From positions 186,001 to 250,000 of the forward strand of contig JAZQEG010000010.1 of the NCBI GenBank assembly GCA_045538875.1: a DNA stretch of 64,000 nt, given 5' to 3'. Positions 27,915 to 36,479 of this stretch are shown here, piece after piece. Both the position numbers and the translations under genes were made by a program. The DNA is from RGIG4708 sp045538875. Its GTDB lineage: Bacteria; Bacillota; Clostridia; UMGS1810. The notes beneath the pieces were generated by a model, which searched no databases, was not told the origin of the DNA, and worked only from the letters and a program-made list of their open reading frames with translations. Each line of letters starts with the position of its first letter. The stretch's first letter is position 1.

Positions 27915-27963
27915 AATTTCCTCCAAATGTATATAAATAGCCATTTTGATACTATATTAAATA

Positions 27964-27992
27964 ATTATATCACTAAAGTTGTATTTTCGCAA
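27964..27992 (-). promoter_or_regulatory. Sigma-A promoter for the yybS-ftsH operon
   Basis: TTGCGA (27987-27992), 17 bases with TG extension, TATAAT (27964-27969). It is the only clear promoter in the run, and intergenic gaps downstream are 47 bases or less. Confidence 0.78.
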
Positions 27993-28017
27993 TAGCAAAT
28001 TTTATTTTAATTAAATA

Positions 28018-28046
28018 TTGTAAAACCCCAAAAAATATGTTACAAT
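28018..28046 (+). promoter_or_regulatory. Sigma-A promoter for lepA
   Basis: TTGTAA (28018-28023), 17 bases, TACAAT (28041-28046), 33 bases before the start codon. It diverges from the yybS promoter. Confidence 0.7.
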
Positions 28047-28079
28047 TACTAATATCAACCACAATGAGGAGAAGTTATA

Positions 28080-29888
28080 ATGTCTGACAATCAGAATAAA
28101 ATACGAAATTTTTGTATTATAGCACACATAGACCACGGCAAATCAACACTTGCAGACAGAATGCTTGAAAAAACCGGCGTTCTTACACAACGTGAAATGC
28201 AAGATCAGATTCTTGATAATATGGATTTAGAACGTGAAAAAGGTATAACAATCAAAGCAAGAGCTGTTAAGCTTATATATAAAGCTAACAACGGTGAGGA
28301 GTACACGCTCAATCTTATAGATACCCCCGGACATGTTGATTTTAACTATGAGGTTTCACGCAGCCTTGCCGCGTGTGAAGGAGCAATACTTATTGTGGAT
28401 GCTGCTCAAGGTGTTGAGGCTCAAACCCTTGCAAACACATATCTTGCAATAGACCATAACCTCGAAATTGTGCCTGTTATAAACAAAATTGATTTGCCAA
28501 GTGCAAGACCTGATGAAGTCAAACAGGAAATTGAAGATATAATTGGAATACCTGCCGAAGATGCACCGCTTATTTCTGCAAAACAAGGTTTGGGAATTGA
28601 AGAGGTGCTTGAAAAGGTTGTTGAGATTGTGCCGCCACCATCTGGCAACGAAAGCTCACCTCTTAAAGCACTGATTTTTGATTCGTATTACGACAGCTAC
28701 AAAGGTGCAATTGCATATGTTCGTATTGTTGACGGACAAGTAAATGTAGGTGATACAATTAAGTTTATGGCAACAGGAAAACAATATCCTGTTGTTGAAA
28801 CCGGTTATCTTTCGCCTCTTGGTTCTGTACCTTCAAAGTCACTTAAAGCAGGCGAGGTTGGTTATATATGCGCAAGCATAAAAACAGTGTCAGATGCCAA
28901 TGTAGGTGATACAATTACAAATGCAGATTTTCCGGCATCAGAGCCGCTTCCAGGATATAAAAATGTAAATCCTATGGTATTTTGCGGTGTTTATCCTGCA
29001 GATGGTGCAAAATATGGTGATCTGCGTGATGCACTCGAAAAATTAAGGTTGAATGATGCAGCTCTATCTTTTGAAGCGGAAACTTCTGTTGCGCTAGGTT
29101 TTGGTTTTCGCTGCGGTTTTCTTGGCTTGCTGCATATGGAAATTATACAGGAGCGCATTGAAAGAGAGTTTAATCTTGATATAGTAACCACCGCTCCAAG
29201 TGTTATTTACAAGGTTATTAAAACCAACGGTGAAACTGTTATGATTGACAACCCAACAAATCTTCCAGCCCCGTCGGAAATAGATTATATGGAAGAACCA
29301 CTTGTTAAAGCAGATATAATGCTCCCAACAGATTATGTTGGTAACATTATGGATTTGTGTCAGGAACGCCGTGGTATTTTTAAAGATATGCAGTATCTTG
29401 ACAAAACCCGTGTGGTACTCCATTATCATATGCCTCTTAATGAAATTATATATGACTTTTTTGATGCGCTTAAATCACGTACAAAGGGATATGCATCTCT
29501 AGATTATGAGATGCTTGGTTACCAGCGTTCTGAGCTTGTTAAGCTTGATATTTTGTTAAATGGTGATATGGTTGATGCATTGTCTTTCATAGTGCATAGT
29601 GACAAAGCATATTCGCGTGGCAGAAAAATTGCTGAAAAGCTTAAAGAATCTATACCGCGACAGCTTTTTGAAGTACCAATTCAGGCGGCAATCGGCAACA
29701 AAATAATTGCAAGGGAAACTGTAAAAGCAATGCGTAAAGATGTTTTGGCCAAATGCTACGGCGGTGATATTACCCGAAAGAAAAAGCTTCTTGAAAAACA
29801 AAAAGAAGGCAAAAAGCGTATGCGTCAGGTAGGAACAGTCGAAATTCCGCAAGAGGCATTTATGTCTGTTTTAAAGCTTGATGAGTAG
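28080..29888 (+). CDS. lepA: Elongation factor 4 (LepA)
   Basis: 602 residues. Translational GTPase that acts on stalled or assembling ribosomes. G1 is AHIDHGKST, G2 lies around EREKGITIKA, G3 is DTPGHVDF and G4 is NKIDLP, then come the LepA-specific C-terminal domain with AYSRGRKIAEKLKE and the KKLLEKQKEGKKRM stretch. GAGGAG precedes the ATG. It is a single-gene unit that converges with the Xer recombinase gene. Confidence 0.97.
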   Translation: MSDNQNKIRNFCIIAHIDHGKSTLADRMLEKTGVLTQREMQDQILDNMDLEREKGITIKARAVKLIYKANNGEEYTLNLIDTPGHVDFNYEVSRSLAACEGAILIVDAAQGVEAQTLANTYLAIDHNLEIVPVINKIDLPSARPDEVKQEIEDIIGIPAEDAPLISAKQGLGIEEVLEKVVEIVPPPSGNESSPLKALIFDSYYDSYKGAIAYVRIVDGQVNVGDTIKFMATGKQYPVVETGYLSPLGSVPSKSLKAGEVGYICASIKTVSDANVGDTITNADFPASEPLPGYKNVNPMVFCGVYPADGAKYGDLRDALEKLRLNDAALSFEAETSVALGFGFRCGFLGLLHMEIIQERIEREFNLDIVTTAPSVIYKVIKTNGETVMIDNPTNLPAPSEIDYMEEPLVKADIMLPTDYVGNIMDLCQERRGIFKDMQYLDKTRVVLHYHMPLNEIIYDFFDALKSRTKGYASLDYEMLGYQRSELVKLDILLNGDMVDALSFIVHSDKAYSRGRKIAEKLKESIPRQLFEVPIQAAIGNKIIARETVKAMRKDVLAKCYGGDITRKKKLLEKQKEGKKRMRQVGTVEIPQEAFMSVLKLDE

Positions 29889-29918
29889 GGGAGGTACCCT
29901 GTTTATTAGTAAATTTTA

Positions 29919-29947
29919 AAGGGATGAATTTTTATAATTCATCCCTT
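29919..29947. terminator. Bidirectional intrinsic terminator
   Basis: 12-base-pair stem AAGGGATGAATT / AATTCATCCCTT with a 5-base loop between convergent lepA and the recombinase gene. Confidence 0.86.
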
Positions 29948-29962
29948 GATTTTTGCAAATAT

Positions 29963-30979
29963 TTAATTTTCACAATTGTCAACATCCGTACCAAGCTTCA
30001 AATCAGAAAGAGGATTTTTGTTTGCAGCATCGCGCAAATCATCGTTACGTATATGTGTGTATATCTGAGTAGTCGAAAGCGAAGCGTGGCCTAAAAGTTC
30101 CTGCAGAGTTCGTATATCTACATTTCCTTCTTTAAACATAAGTGTTGCAGCTGTATGGCGAAGCTTGTGAGGCGAAAACAGTTCATAATCAAGGTCGGCA
30201 GATTGAAAATATTTTTTTGCAATAAGCTCAACCATTCTGTTACTGATGCGAGTCCCACGGCTGCTCACAAACAAGGCATCTTTGTGACCGGGTTTTATAA
30301 TGTCATTTGGTCTTACAGCCATATAACTGTTAATGGCATCCATACACAAATCGTTTAAAAATACCATTCGTTCTTTATTGCCTTTACCAATAACCCGTAA
30401 TGTTCGTTTTGCGAAATCAATATTACGCAGGTTAATCCCAACTAACTCGCTTAAACGCAATCCGCAGTTTAAAAAGAGTACAAACATAGCTAAATCACGT
30501 TCACGAAATTTTCCGTCAATTACTTTTAAAAATCTTATTGATTCTTCAAGCGTTAAATATCTTGGCATACGTTTTTTGATTTTTGGTGAATCTAAATATG
30601 CAGTTGGATTGTTTGGTATAAAGCCGATTTTAATATGTAAATAATTAAAAAACGATTTTAAACTTGCAACCTTACGTGCTCTGTAGTTGTCATTGGAAGA
30701 TTTTTCATTATTAATATAAGCCATAAATTCATACAAATCACTTAAGGTAATTTTTTTTAACCATTCATCATTAAATTCATCTAGATTTACCAAATCTAAC
30801 TGTGAAATATCAAGTGAACATTCAATAACATATACATAACGAAAAAACATTCGCAAATCATAATAGTACTCACGAACAGTATTTTCTGATTTACCTTTAA
30901 TTACGGTCATAAAATTGAGGTAATCACGCAGTATTTGCGGTACATCGCTATATTTTGAATTTCTGTCATTTACAGCCAT
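29963..30979 (-). CDS. xerC: Xer-type tyrosine recombinase
   Basis: 338 residues. An N-terminal core-binding domain (about 15-125) and a catalytic domain with R175, K199, H271, R274, H298 and nucleophile Y307 (HKLRHTAATL ... LLGHASLSTTQIYTH). These are all the residues needed for strand exchange. It most resembles XerC/XerD, which resolve chromosome dimers at dif, and is somewhat longer than the usual 300 residues. No phage genes surround it. AGAGGG precedes the ATG. A 28-base dif-like inverted repeat lies 15 bases upstream. Whether it is the only Xer protein of the genome cannot be known from this window. Confidence 0.88.
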   Translation of the reverse strand: MAVNDRNSKYSDVPQILRDYLNFMTVIKGKSENTVREYYYDLRMFFRYVYVIECSLDISQLDLVNLDEFNDEWLKKITLSDLYEFMAYINNEKSSNDNYRARKVASLKSFFNYLHIKIGFIPNNPTAYLDSPKIKKRMPRYLTLEESIRFLKVIDGKFRERDLAMFVLFLNCGLRLSELVGINLRNIDFAKRTLRVIGKGNKERMVFLNDLCMDAINSYMAVRPNDIIKPGHKDALFVSSRGTRISNRMVELIAKKYFQSADLDYELFSPHKLRHTAATLMFKEGNVDIRTLQELLGHASLSTTQIYTHIRNDDLRDAANKNPLSDLKLGTDVDNCEN

Positions 30980-30993
30980 CTTAGCCCTCTTCC

Positions 30994-31021
30994 ATTTCGC
31001 AAAATTTTAATTTTGCGAAAT
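30994..31021. repeat. 28-base inverted repeat resembling a dif site
   Basis: Two perfect 13-base arms around TT. Read as a Xer site it is 11+6+11: ATTTCGCAAAA, TTTTAA, TTTTGCGAAAT. Against E. coli dif the right arm matches the XerD arm at 8 of 11 positions and the left arm matches the XerC arm at 7 of 11. There is no T-run on either side, so it is not a usual terminator. It could instead be an operator or an mRNA hairpin before the recombinase gene. Confidence 0.5.
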
Positions 31022-31052
31022 AATCATTCAAATTTGTAAATACTGTTCCCTG

Positions 31053-31601
31053 TTAATTTTTGTAAAGCATTTCGCAAACAAGTTCATCGGCAACTTTTTT
31101 TGACTTTAAAATTTCAACAAATGCTTTTGCAAATTCGTGTGTGGTACCAGGCCCTTGTGAAGTTATAATGTTTTCATCACAAACAACTCTCTCTTTTACT
31201 AACTGTGCATCTTTCATATCTTGATAAAATGCGGGATTAACCGTTGCCTTCTTGTTTTTTAAGTAACCAAATTTTTCAAATACAACATACGGAGATGCGC
31301 AAATTGCACCCATTAAAATTTTGTTATCAAAAGCAAAATCAAGCATTGCTTTAACATAACTGTTATCCCTTAAATTATATGCACCTGGCAAACCACCCGG
31401 CAAAACAACTGCTTCTATTTTTGAATAATCTATATCTTTTATGTTTATATCCGTAACAATTTTAATATTGTGCGAACCTGTGTTTTGGCCACTGTTATCT
31501 GTACAAACCGTTACTGCATCAATTCCTGCCCTTCTTAATATATCAACAAAAGCAAGTGCCTCTATCTCTTCAAATCCATTTGCCAGTAAAACACATACCA
31601 T
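31053..31601 (-). CDS. DJ-1/PfpI family protein
   Basis: 182 residues. The nucleophile elbow GAICASPYV carries the conserved cysteine near residue 101, with the family glutamate near the N-terminus (GFEEIEA). Known relatives act as glyoxalases/deglycases, chaperones or redox sensors (YajL, ThiJ, PfpI groups), so the precise activity is open. GGGAGG precedes the ATG, and the DUF2156 gene ends 3 bases upstream of the start, so the two are co-transcribed. Confidence 0.88.
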   Translation of the reverse strand: MVCVLLANGFEEIEALAFVDILRRAGIDAVTVCTDNSGQNTGSHNIKIVTDINIKDIDYSKIEAVVLPGGLPGAYNLRDNSYVKAMLDFAFDNKILMGAICASPYVVFEKFGYLKNKKATVNPAFYQDMKDAQLVKERVVCDENIITSQGPGTTHEFAKAFVEILKSKKVADELVCEMLYKN

Positions 31602-31604
31602 AAT

Positions 31605-32498
31605 TTATGCCTCCCTAATTATACACTTATATTTGTCTGTGAGAAATTCAGGTTTATACGACAGCTTTGCCTTGCGTAACCCTTCTATGCCCATATCCTC
31701 TTCCCTGTTGATATATTTAAAGCTTTTATTCAGTACATTAGCAAATTCATAATTGATTATAGCAAATGAGCCATTATAATTAATATCTGCTTTTTCTATA
31801 TGAATAAGCGCAGTATTATCGGTCCTTTTTTCGCCAACAGTGTATGCAACTAGGTTATCATCAACAAATATTGCACCGCCAAAAAGACCAAAATACTCAA
31901 AATTATCAAGTGCACATTTTACACTAACATATTCGTTTGCAAAGGCTTGTGTATTACCCTGATATTTTTTGTTTAACCACTGGTATGTTTTTTCAATGCA
32001 TATAGGAATAATTGATTTATCCATATTTTGATATTTGTAATTATATAGGCTCTTAAATTTATTAACATGGTTCTTTTTTGAATGAAATTCTTTACCCTGT
32101 AAATTTGCAAGATTTTTACTCAAATATATATACTCTTGATAATCACGAATTTGACAATAGTCTACACTAATCTTATTACAATCCAAAATTGCATTAATAA
32201 ACTTTTGATTACCATCTAAAATTTTATATTCAATATTATTATGCTTGCAGTGCTCAAGTATTTTTAGTGTTGGCATAATCAAATTGTTGCCATTTGTATA
32301 CGGCATAGAAAATGCAATGCTTCCATTGGGGCTTAAATATTTAAGTATCATTGCATCATTAACAATTGCATAATGTGCATTATATTGATTTTTCCACATC
32401 ATTATATTTGCAAATGATGCCTCAGAATTAATGTATTTATCTGTAAATCTGTTAAACAGCGCTTTATCTGTTAATTTTAGTTTAGTAAATTCAATCAA
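31605..32498 (-). CDS. DUF2156-family (lysyltransferase-like) protein
   Basis: 297 residues. The start MIEFTKLKLTDKALFN and segments SFANIMMWKNQY, NREEDMGIEGLRKAKLSY near the end match stand-alone DUF2156 proteins. These share the duplicated GNAT-like fold of the C-terminal domain of MprF, which uses aminoacyl-tRNA to add lysine or alanine to phosphatidylglycerol. No membrane segment is present, so this copy is cytosolic and its acceptor is unknown. It overlaps the radC stop by 4 bases (ATGA). Confidence 0.84.
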   Translation of the reverse strand: MIEFTKLKLTDKALFNRFTDKYINSEASFANIMMWKNQYNAHYAIVNDAMILKYLSPNGSIAFSMPYTNGNNLIMPTLKILEHCKHNNIEYKILDGNQKFINAILDCNKISVDYCQIRDYQEYIYLSKNLANLQGKEFHSKKNHVNKFKSLYNYKYQNMDKSIIPICIEKTYQWLNKKYQGNTQAFANEYVSVKCALDNFEYFGLFGGAIFVDDNLVAYTVGEKRTDNTALIHIEKADINYNGSFAIINYEFANVLNKSFKYINREEDMGIEGLRKAKLSYKPEFLTDKYKCIIREA

Positions 32499-33247
32499 TT
32501 TGTCAACAAACCTCTTTCGGAAAAACTTGTGTATCGGTCACGATAACAAATAATGTGATCAATCAAGTTGACTCCTGCAGTATTAAGAAAATGAGCAATT
32601 TTTAATGTATTGATAACATCCGGATTGGATGGCTCTATATCACCAGTTGGATGATTGTGGCACAATACTATATTTTTTGAACTAAATATCATTGCTGCTC
32701 TTAAAATATTAATTGGATTAGCCTCAGTTTCTTCCTCATTACCAACACTTAATGTGCGTGTTCCTCTAATTTTATATCTACTGTCAAGGCAAATAACATG
32801 CAAAGCTTCAACAGTTTCATAACCAAAACGTGACGCACAATAACTGCCTATACTGTCGCTATTTACAATCTTATCATTACATTTTACCCTGTTGTAATAA
32901 TGCACAAATTTTTCAACCTCTTTGAATTGCGAAATAACTATGGCTGAACGTTCGGTTAATCCTGCAATTATCAGCTCATCAATATCTGCATTCAAAACAT
33001 TTTCGAGATTGTTGTCAAAATACTTAAGTAAATTATATGCAATATCGTTTGTATTACGCCGCATATAGCAATTATACAAAATCATTTCCAAAACCTCGTG
33101 AGGTTCAAAATCATAAAAACGACTATCTCTGTATTTTGCATACATCCTTTTACGATGACCATCGTGTTTTGGTATATCTTTTAATGATTTATTATTTTGT
33201 TTGGCAATTTTTTTGTTAATTTTTGAATTGTTATTGTTTAAATTCAT
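32495..33247 (-). CDS. radC: RadC-family JAB/MPN-domain protein
   Basis: 250 residues. An N-terminal helix-hairpin-helix-like region (about 40-105) and a C-terminal JAMM metalloprotease-like domain with HNHPTGDIEPSNPD (His-x-His and Asp), typical of the RadC (UPF0758) family. The historical link to DNA repair is not well supported and the true role is unknown. The first 25 residues are rich in Asn and Lys. GGAG precedes the ATG, 11 bases after tlyA. Confidence 0.87.
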   Translation of the reverse strand: MNLNNNNSKINKKIAKQNNKSLKDIPKHDGHRKRMYAKYRDSRFYDFEPHEVLEMILYNCYMRRNTNDIAYNLLKYFDNNLENVLNADIDELIIAGLTERSAIVISQFKEVEKFVHYYNRVKCNDKIVNSDSIGSYCASRFGYETVEALHVICLDSRYKIRGTRTLSVGNEEETEANPINILRAAMIFSSKNIVLCHNHPTGDIEPSNPDVINTLKIAHFLNTAGVNLIDHIICYRDRYTSFSERGLLTN

Positions 33248-33258
33248 AAGTTACTCCA

Positions 33259-34056
33259 TCACATATTATGTGCTTCATTTGTAATTTGTATGATTTTTTC
33301 ATCATCAACATTAATTTTGTTTTGGAAATCTTTGCGTAAATATAGCAAAAATTCAATATTCCCTTCAGGTCCTTTGATTGGCGAATAATCAATATCAAGC
33401 ACAGAAAAGCCGATTTCAGCTGAAATGTCAATTGTATTTTTAATAACCTTTCTGTGTATGTTAATATCTCTTACAACACCCTTTTTACCAACCTCTTCAC
33501 GTCCTGCTTCAAACTGCGGCTTAACAAGTGCTACAAGCTGTCCGCCATTTAAAAGCATCTGATATGCAACAGGTAATACAAGCCTCAGTGATATAAACGA
33601 AACATCAATAGATATAAAAGAAATATCATCTGTAATTAGCGACATATCAATATATCTTATATTGGTACGTTCCATATTTACAACTCTCGGGTCATTGCGA
33701 AGCTGCCATGCAAGCTGACCATACCCAACATCAATTGAATACACCTTGCAGGCACCATTTTGAAGCATACAGTCAGTAAATCCGCCCGTTGAAGCTCCGA
33801 TATCTGCACATACAAGATTATTTAAATCAAGCGAAAAGCTTTTAATTGATTTATCAAGCTTAAGACCGCCTCGGCTGACAAACGGAAGCTGTCCGCCTTT
33901 TACCTCAATCATCTGCCCTTGTTTAACCTTGTCACCTGCTTTGTATGCCTTTTGACCGTCAATATACACTTGTCCTGCCATTATAAGTGCTTTTGCCTTT
34001 TCACGGCTTTCTACAAGTCCTTTGTTTACAAGTTCAACATCTAACCTGTTGTTCAT
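33259..34056 (-). CDS. tlyA: TlyA-family rRNA 2'-O-ribose methyltransferase
   Basis: 265 residues. An S4 RNA-binding domain (1-60) precedes a Rossmann methyltransferase fold with the AdoMet motif ADIGASTGGFTDCMLQ. TlyA methylates ribose of cytidines in 16S and, in some species, 23S rRNA. It is sometimes annotated as hemolysin A, a misnomer. The ATG overlaps the dxs stop (ATGA), and dxs-tlyA is a common clostridial pair. Confidence 0.92.
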   Translation of the reverse strand: MNNRLDVELVNKGLVESREKAKALIMAGQVYIDGQKAYKAGDKVKQGQMIEVKGGQLPFVSRGGLKLDKSIKSFSLDLNNLVCADIGASTGGFTDCMLQNGACKVYSIDVGYGQLAWQLRNDPRVVNMERTNIRYIDMSLITDDISFISIDVSFISLRLVLPVAYQMLLNGGQLVALVKPQFEAGREEVGKKGVVRDINIHRKVIKNTIDISAEIGFSVLDIDYSPIKGPEGNIEFLLYLRKDFQNKINVDDEKIIQITNEAHNM

Positions 34057-35891
34057 ACTAACTCCTCTTTGATAATTTGAGATACTTTGTCACTGGTAAG
34101 AGAATAAATATCAAACAATTCTTCCTGCTTGCCGTGTTGTATAAACTTACAAGGAAATCCAAGTTTAACACATCTGGTACCGTACACATTAGCAATAGAT
34201 GTAACAATGTCCCCTACTCCGCCAACATTTATGTTATCTTCAAGTGTAAATACTGTTTTTGTATTTTTACAAATATTTTGTATACATTGTGTATCTATTG
34301 GCTTAACTGTTCGCAAATTGACAACGGAGCACAAAATACCCATTTGTTTTAGGTTTGATGCAGCCTCTATTGCAATATCGGTCATTTTACCACAGGCAAA
34401 TATTGCAGTATCATTTCCTTGTGATATTATTTCGGCTTTTGATACATCAAAATCATCAACAGACACTCTTGGGCTTACACTACCCTTTGGATATCTTATT
34501 GCAACAGGCCCTTTGCATTTATTTGCTGCATAGTTCGTCATCTGTACAAGTTCGCTGTAACAAGATGGCGTGAGTATTGTCATATTTGGCATATGACTAA
34601 GAAAAGATAAATCAAATATACCCTGATGTGTTTCACCATCGTCACCTACAATACCTGCTCTGTCTATTGCAAATACCACATGCAAATTTTGCATACAAAC
34701 ATCATGTATAATCTGATCATATGCTCGTTGCAAAAATGTTGAATATATACATACAAAAGGTGTTAATCCACCTGCCGCAAGGCCTGCTGCCATTGTAACA
34801 GCATGTTCTTCGGCAATACCAACATCAAATGTTCTGTCGGGGTAATCCTTTTCAAACTGCGAAAGACCGCAGCCCGAAATCATAGCTGCCGAAATAGCGG
34901 TGATTTTGGGGTTGTCAGCAGCAAGCTTACACAAAATGTCACCAAATGCATCGGAATATTTAACACATGATGCTTTGTTACTTTCACACAAAGCAGATAC
35001 ACCATGATACCTGTCTGGATTATCTTCGGCGTCTTTGTATCCACAGCCTTTTTTGGTTAAAGTGTGAATAAGCACAGGCTCATTTGTGTTTTTTACCTGG
35101 TTTAAAATATTTGTTAATTCCTGTATGTTATGGCCATCAATAATACCAATATATTTAATGCCTATACTTTCAAAATATGGTGCAGCTACAGCAGCAAGCT
35201 TAAACTTATCACGTGCAGATTCAAGAAAATTAGAAACGCTTTTGCCAGCATTGCCGTGCTTGCTCAAAAATTCCGAAATAGCGCTTTTTGTATTTTTGTA
35301 TTTTGGATTTACGTGTAGTTTTGCAAGATATGCCGATAAACCACCTACATTTTTGCCTATAGACATTTCATTATCATTTAAAATAATGATTACACCGCTT
35401 TTTCGTTGACCAATGTCATTGAGAGCTTCAAATGTCATACCGCCCGTCAATGCACCATCACCCAAAAACGCTACGATGTTACGCTCTTCATTGTTTATAT
35501 CACGTGCACGCGCAAGACCAACTGCTGCCGAAATTGAAGTACTTGCGTGTCCTGCATCAAAAGCATCGTAAATACTTTCACTGCGCTTTGGGAACCCCGA
35601 TAATCCGTTTAACTGCCTCAGTGTAGGAAAAGCATTTTTTCTTTCGGTAATAATTTTATGTACATACGACTGGTGCCCAACATCAAATATAATACGGTCA
35701 TACGAAAAATCAAATACCTTGTGAAGAGCAAGCGTCAATTCAACAACACCAAGATTTGAAGCAAGATGCCCACCCGTTGTAAGTACATTGTTTATTAAAA
35801 ATTGTCTTATATCTGCTGAAAGCTCCTTCATTTGCTGAATATCAAGCTGTTTTATATCTGCAGGTGTATTAATCTTTTCAAGAATGCTCAT
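34053..35891 (-). CDS. dxs: 1-deoxy-D-xylulose 5-phosphate synthase
   Basis: 612 residues. A thiamine-diphosphate enzyme that joins pyruvate and glyceraldehyde 3-phosphate in the first step of the MEP pathway. Visible are HQSYVHKI with the catalytic histidine, the ThDP motif starting GDGALTGGM, and the transketolase-like DVGIAEEHAVTMAAGLA and DRAGIVGDDG. An ATG at 35900 touches its ribosome site and lies within oapA. The ATG at 35891 has AAGAG 9 bases upstream and begins just after the oapA stop. The gene normally follows OLE RNA and oapA in organisms that have them. Confidence 0.96.
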   Translation of the reverse strand: MSILEKINTPADIKQLDIQQMKELSADIRQFLINNVLTTGGHLASNLGVVELTLALHKVFDFSYDRIIFDVGHQSYVHKIITERKNAFPTLRQLNGLSGFPKRSESIYDAFDAGHASTSISAAVGLARARDINNEERNIVAFLGDGALTGGMTFEALNDIGQRKSGVIIILNDNEMSIGKNVGGLSAYLAKLHVNPKYKNTKSAISEFLSKHGNAGKSVSNFLESARDKFKLAAVAAPYFESIGIKYIGIIDGHNIQELTNILNQVKNTNEPVLIHTLTKKGCGYKDAEDNPDRYHGVSALCESNKASCVKYSDAFGDILCKLAADNPKITAISAAMISGCGLSQFEKDYPDRTFDVGIAEEHAVTMAAGLAAGGLTPFVCIYSTFLQRAYDQIIHDVCMQNLHVVFAIDRAGIVGDDGETHQGIFDLSFLSHMPNMTILTPSCYSELVQMTNYAANKCKGPVAIRYPKGSVSPRVSVDDFDVSKAEIISQGNDTAIFACGKMTDIAIEAASNLKQMGILCSVVNLRTVKPIDTQCIQNICKNTKTVFTLEDNINVGGVGDIVTSIANVYGTRCVKLGFPCKFIQHGKQEELFDIYSLTSDKVSQIIKEELV

Positions 35892-35892
35892 A

Positions 35893-36450
35893 TCACACAT
35901 CTCTTTTCTTAAGCATAAAAATTTGTTTAAATCTATAAATGATTTTTCCGCAGTTTTCTACAATAATGTAGCTTTTTGATATAGCAAAGTTTTTGCCATA
36001 AGCTTTTCCTCCAACCATCAAAGCAGAAACTACTGCAGTCATAAGCATATTTATCATTAAAGAGCTTAAAAAAGGTAATTTTCTGAATATATTAACAGCA
36101 ATTGCTGCAGCAAGGCTTCCGGACAGAACACCTGCTATATCGCCAATAACGTCGTTGCAAAAGCTTGATACCTTTTCCGCATTTCGTATCAGGTCAATAG
36201 ATTCTTTGGAACCTGTTACTTTTTTTGCGGATTTTGCATGAAAAGGTACTTCGGTTGCGGTAGCAACAGCCAGCCCTATAATATCAAAAACAATACCAAG
36301 CAAAATAACAAGTATAAGCACAAATACTGAAATTGCTACACTCAGGTCATTTACTACGGTATTGGTAAGTAATCCTAATACTATTGATATTATAAAAGAT
36401 AAAATTGTAACTTTAATTACCCAATTGTAATCCGGTTTTAATTTTTTCAT
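35893..36450 (-). CDS. oapA: OapA-like membrane protein (OLE RNA-associated protein, DUF21-like)
   Basis: 185 residues with four hydrophobic segments (about 14-34, 40-66, 105-125, 130-150). The loop FDIIGLAVATATEVPFHA, then NAEKVSSFCNDVIGDIAG, matches what I recall of OapA, the partner that carries OLE RNA to the membrane, distantly related to the CNNM/CorB (DUF21) magnesium transport family. The start at 36450 follows GGAGAATTCAG. It lies 29 bases after the putative OLE RNA and directly before dxs, the position known for oapA. If the RNA is not OLE, it would be an unassigned DUF21-like protein. Confidence 0.8.
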   Translation of the reverse strand: MKKLKPDYNWVIKVTILSFIISIVLGLLTNTVVNDLSVAISVFVLILVILLGIVFDIIGLAVATATEVPFHAKSAKKVTGSKESIDLIRNAEKVSSFCNDVIGDIAGVLSGSLAAAIAVNIFRKLPFLSSLMINMLMTAVVSALMVGGKAYGKNFAISKSYIIVENCGKIIYRFKQIFMLKKRDV

Positions 36451-36479
36451 CTGAATTCTCCAAAACATTTAAAAACATA

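Noticed and set aside
29963..30979. Tyrosine recombinase as part of a prophage or integrative element
   Set aside because: No phage or conjugation genes, no tRNA target and no flanking direct repeats were seen; neighbours are housekeeping genes.
30994..31021. The inverted repeat as an intrinsic terminator of the DJ-1 gene
   Set aside because: Neither strand has a T-run after the stem.
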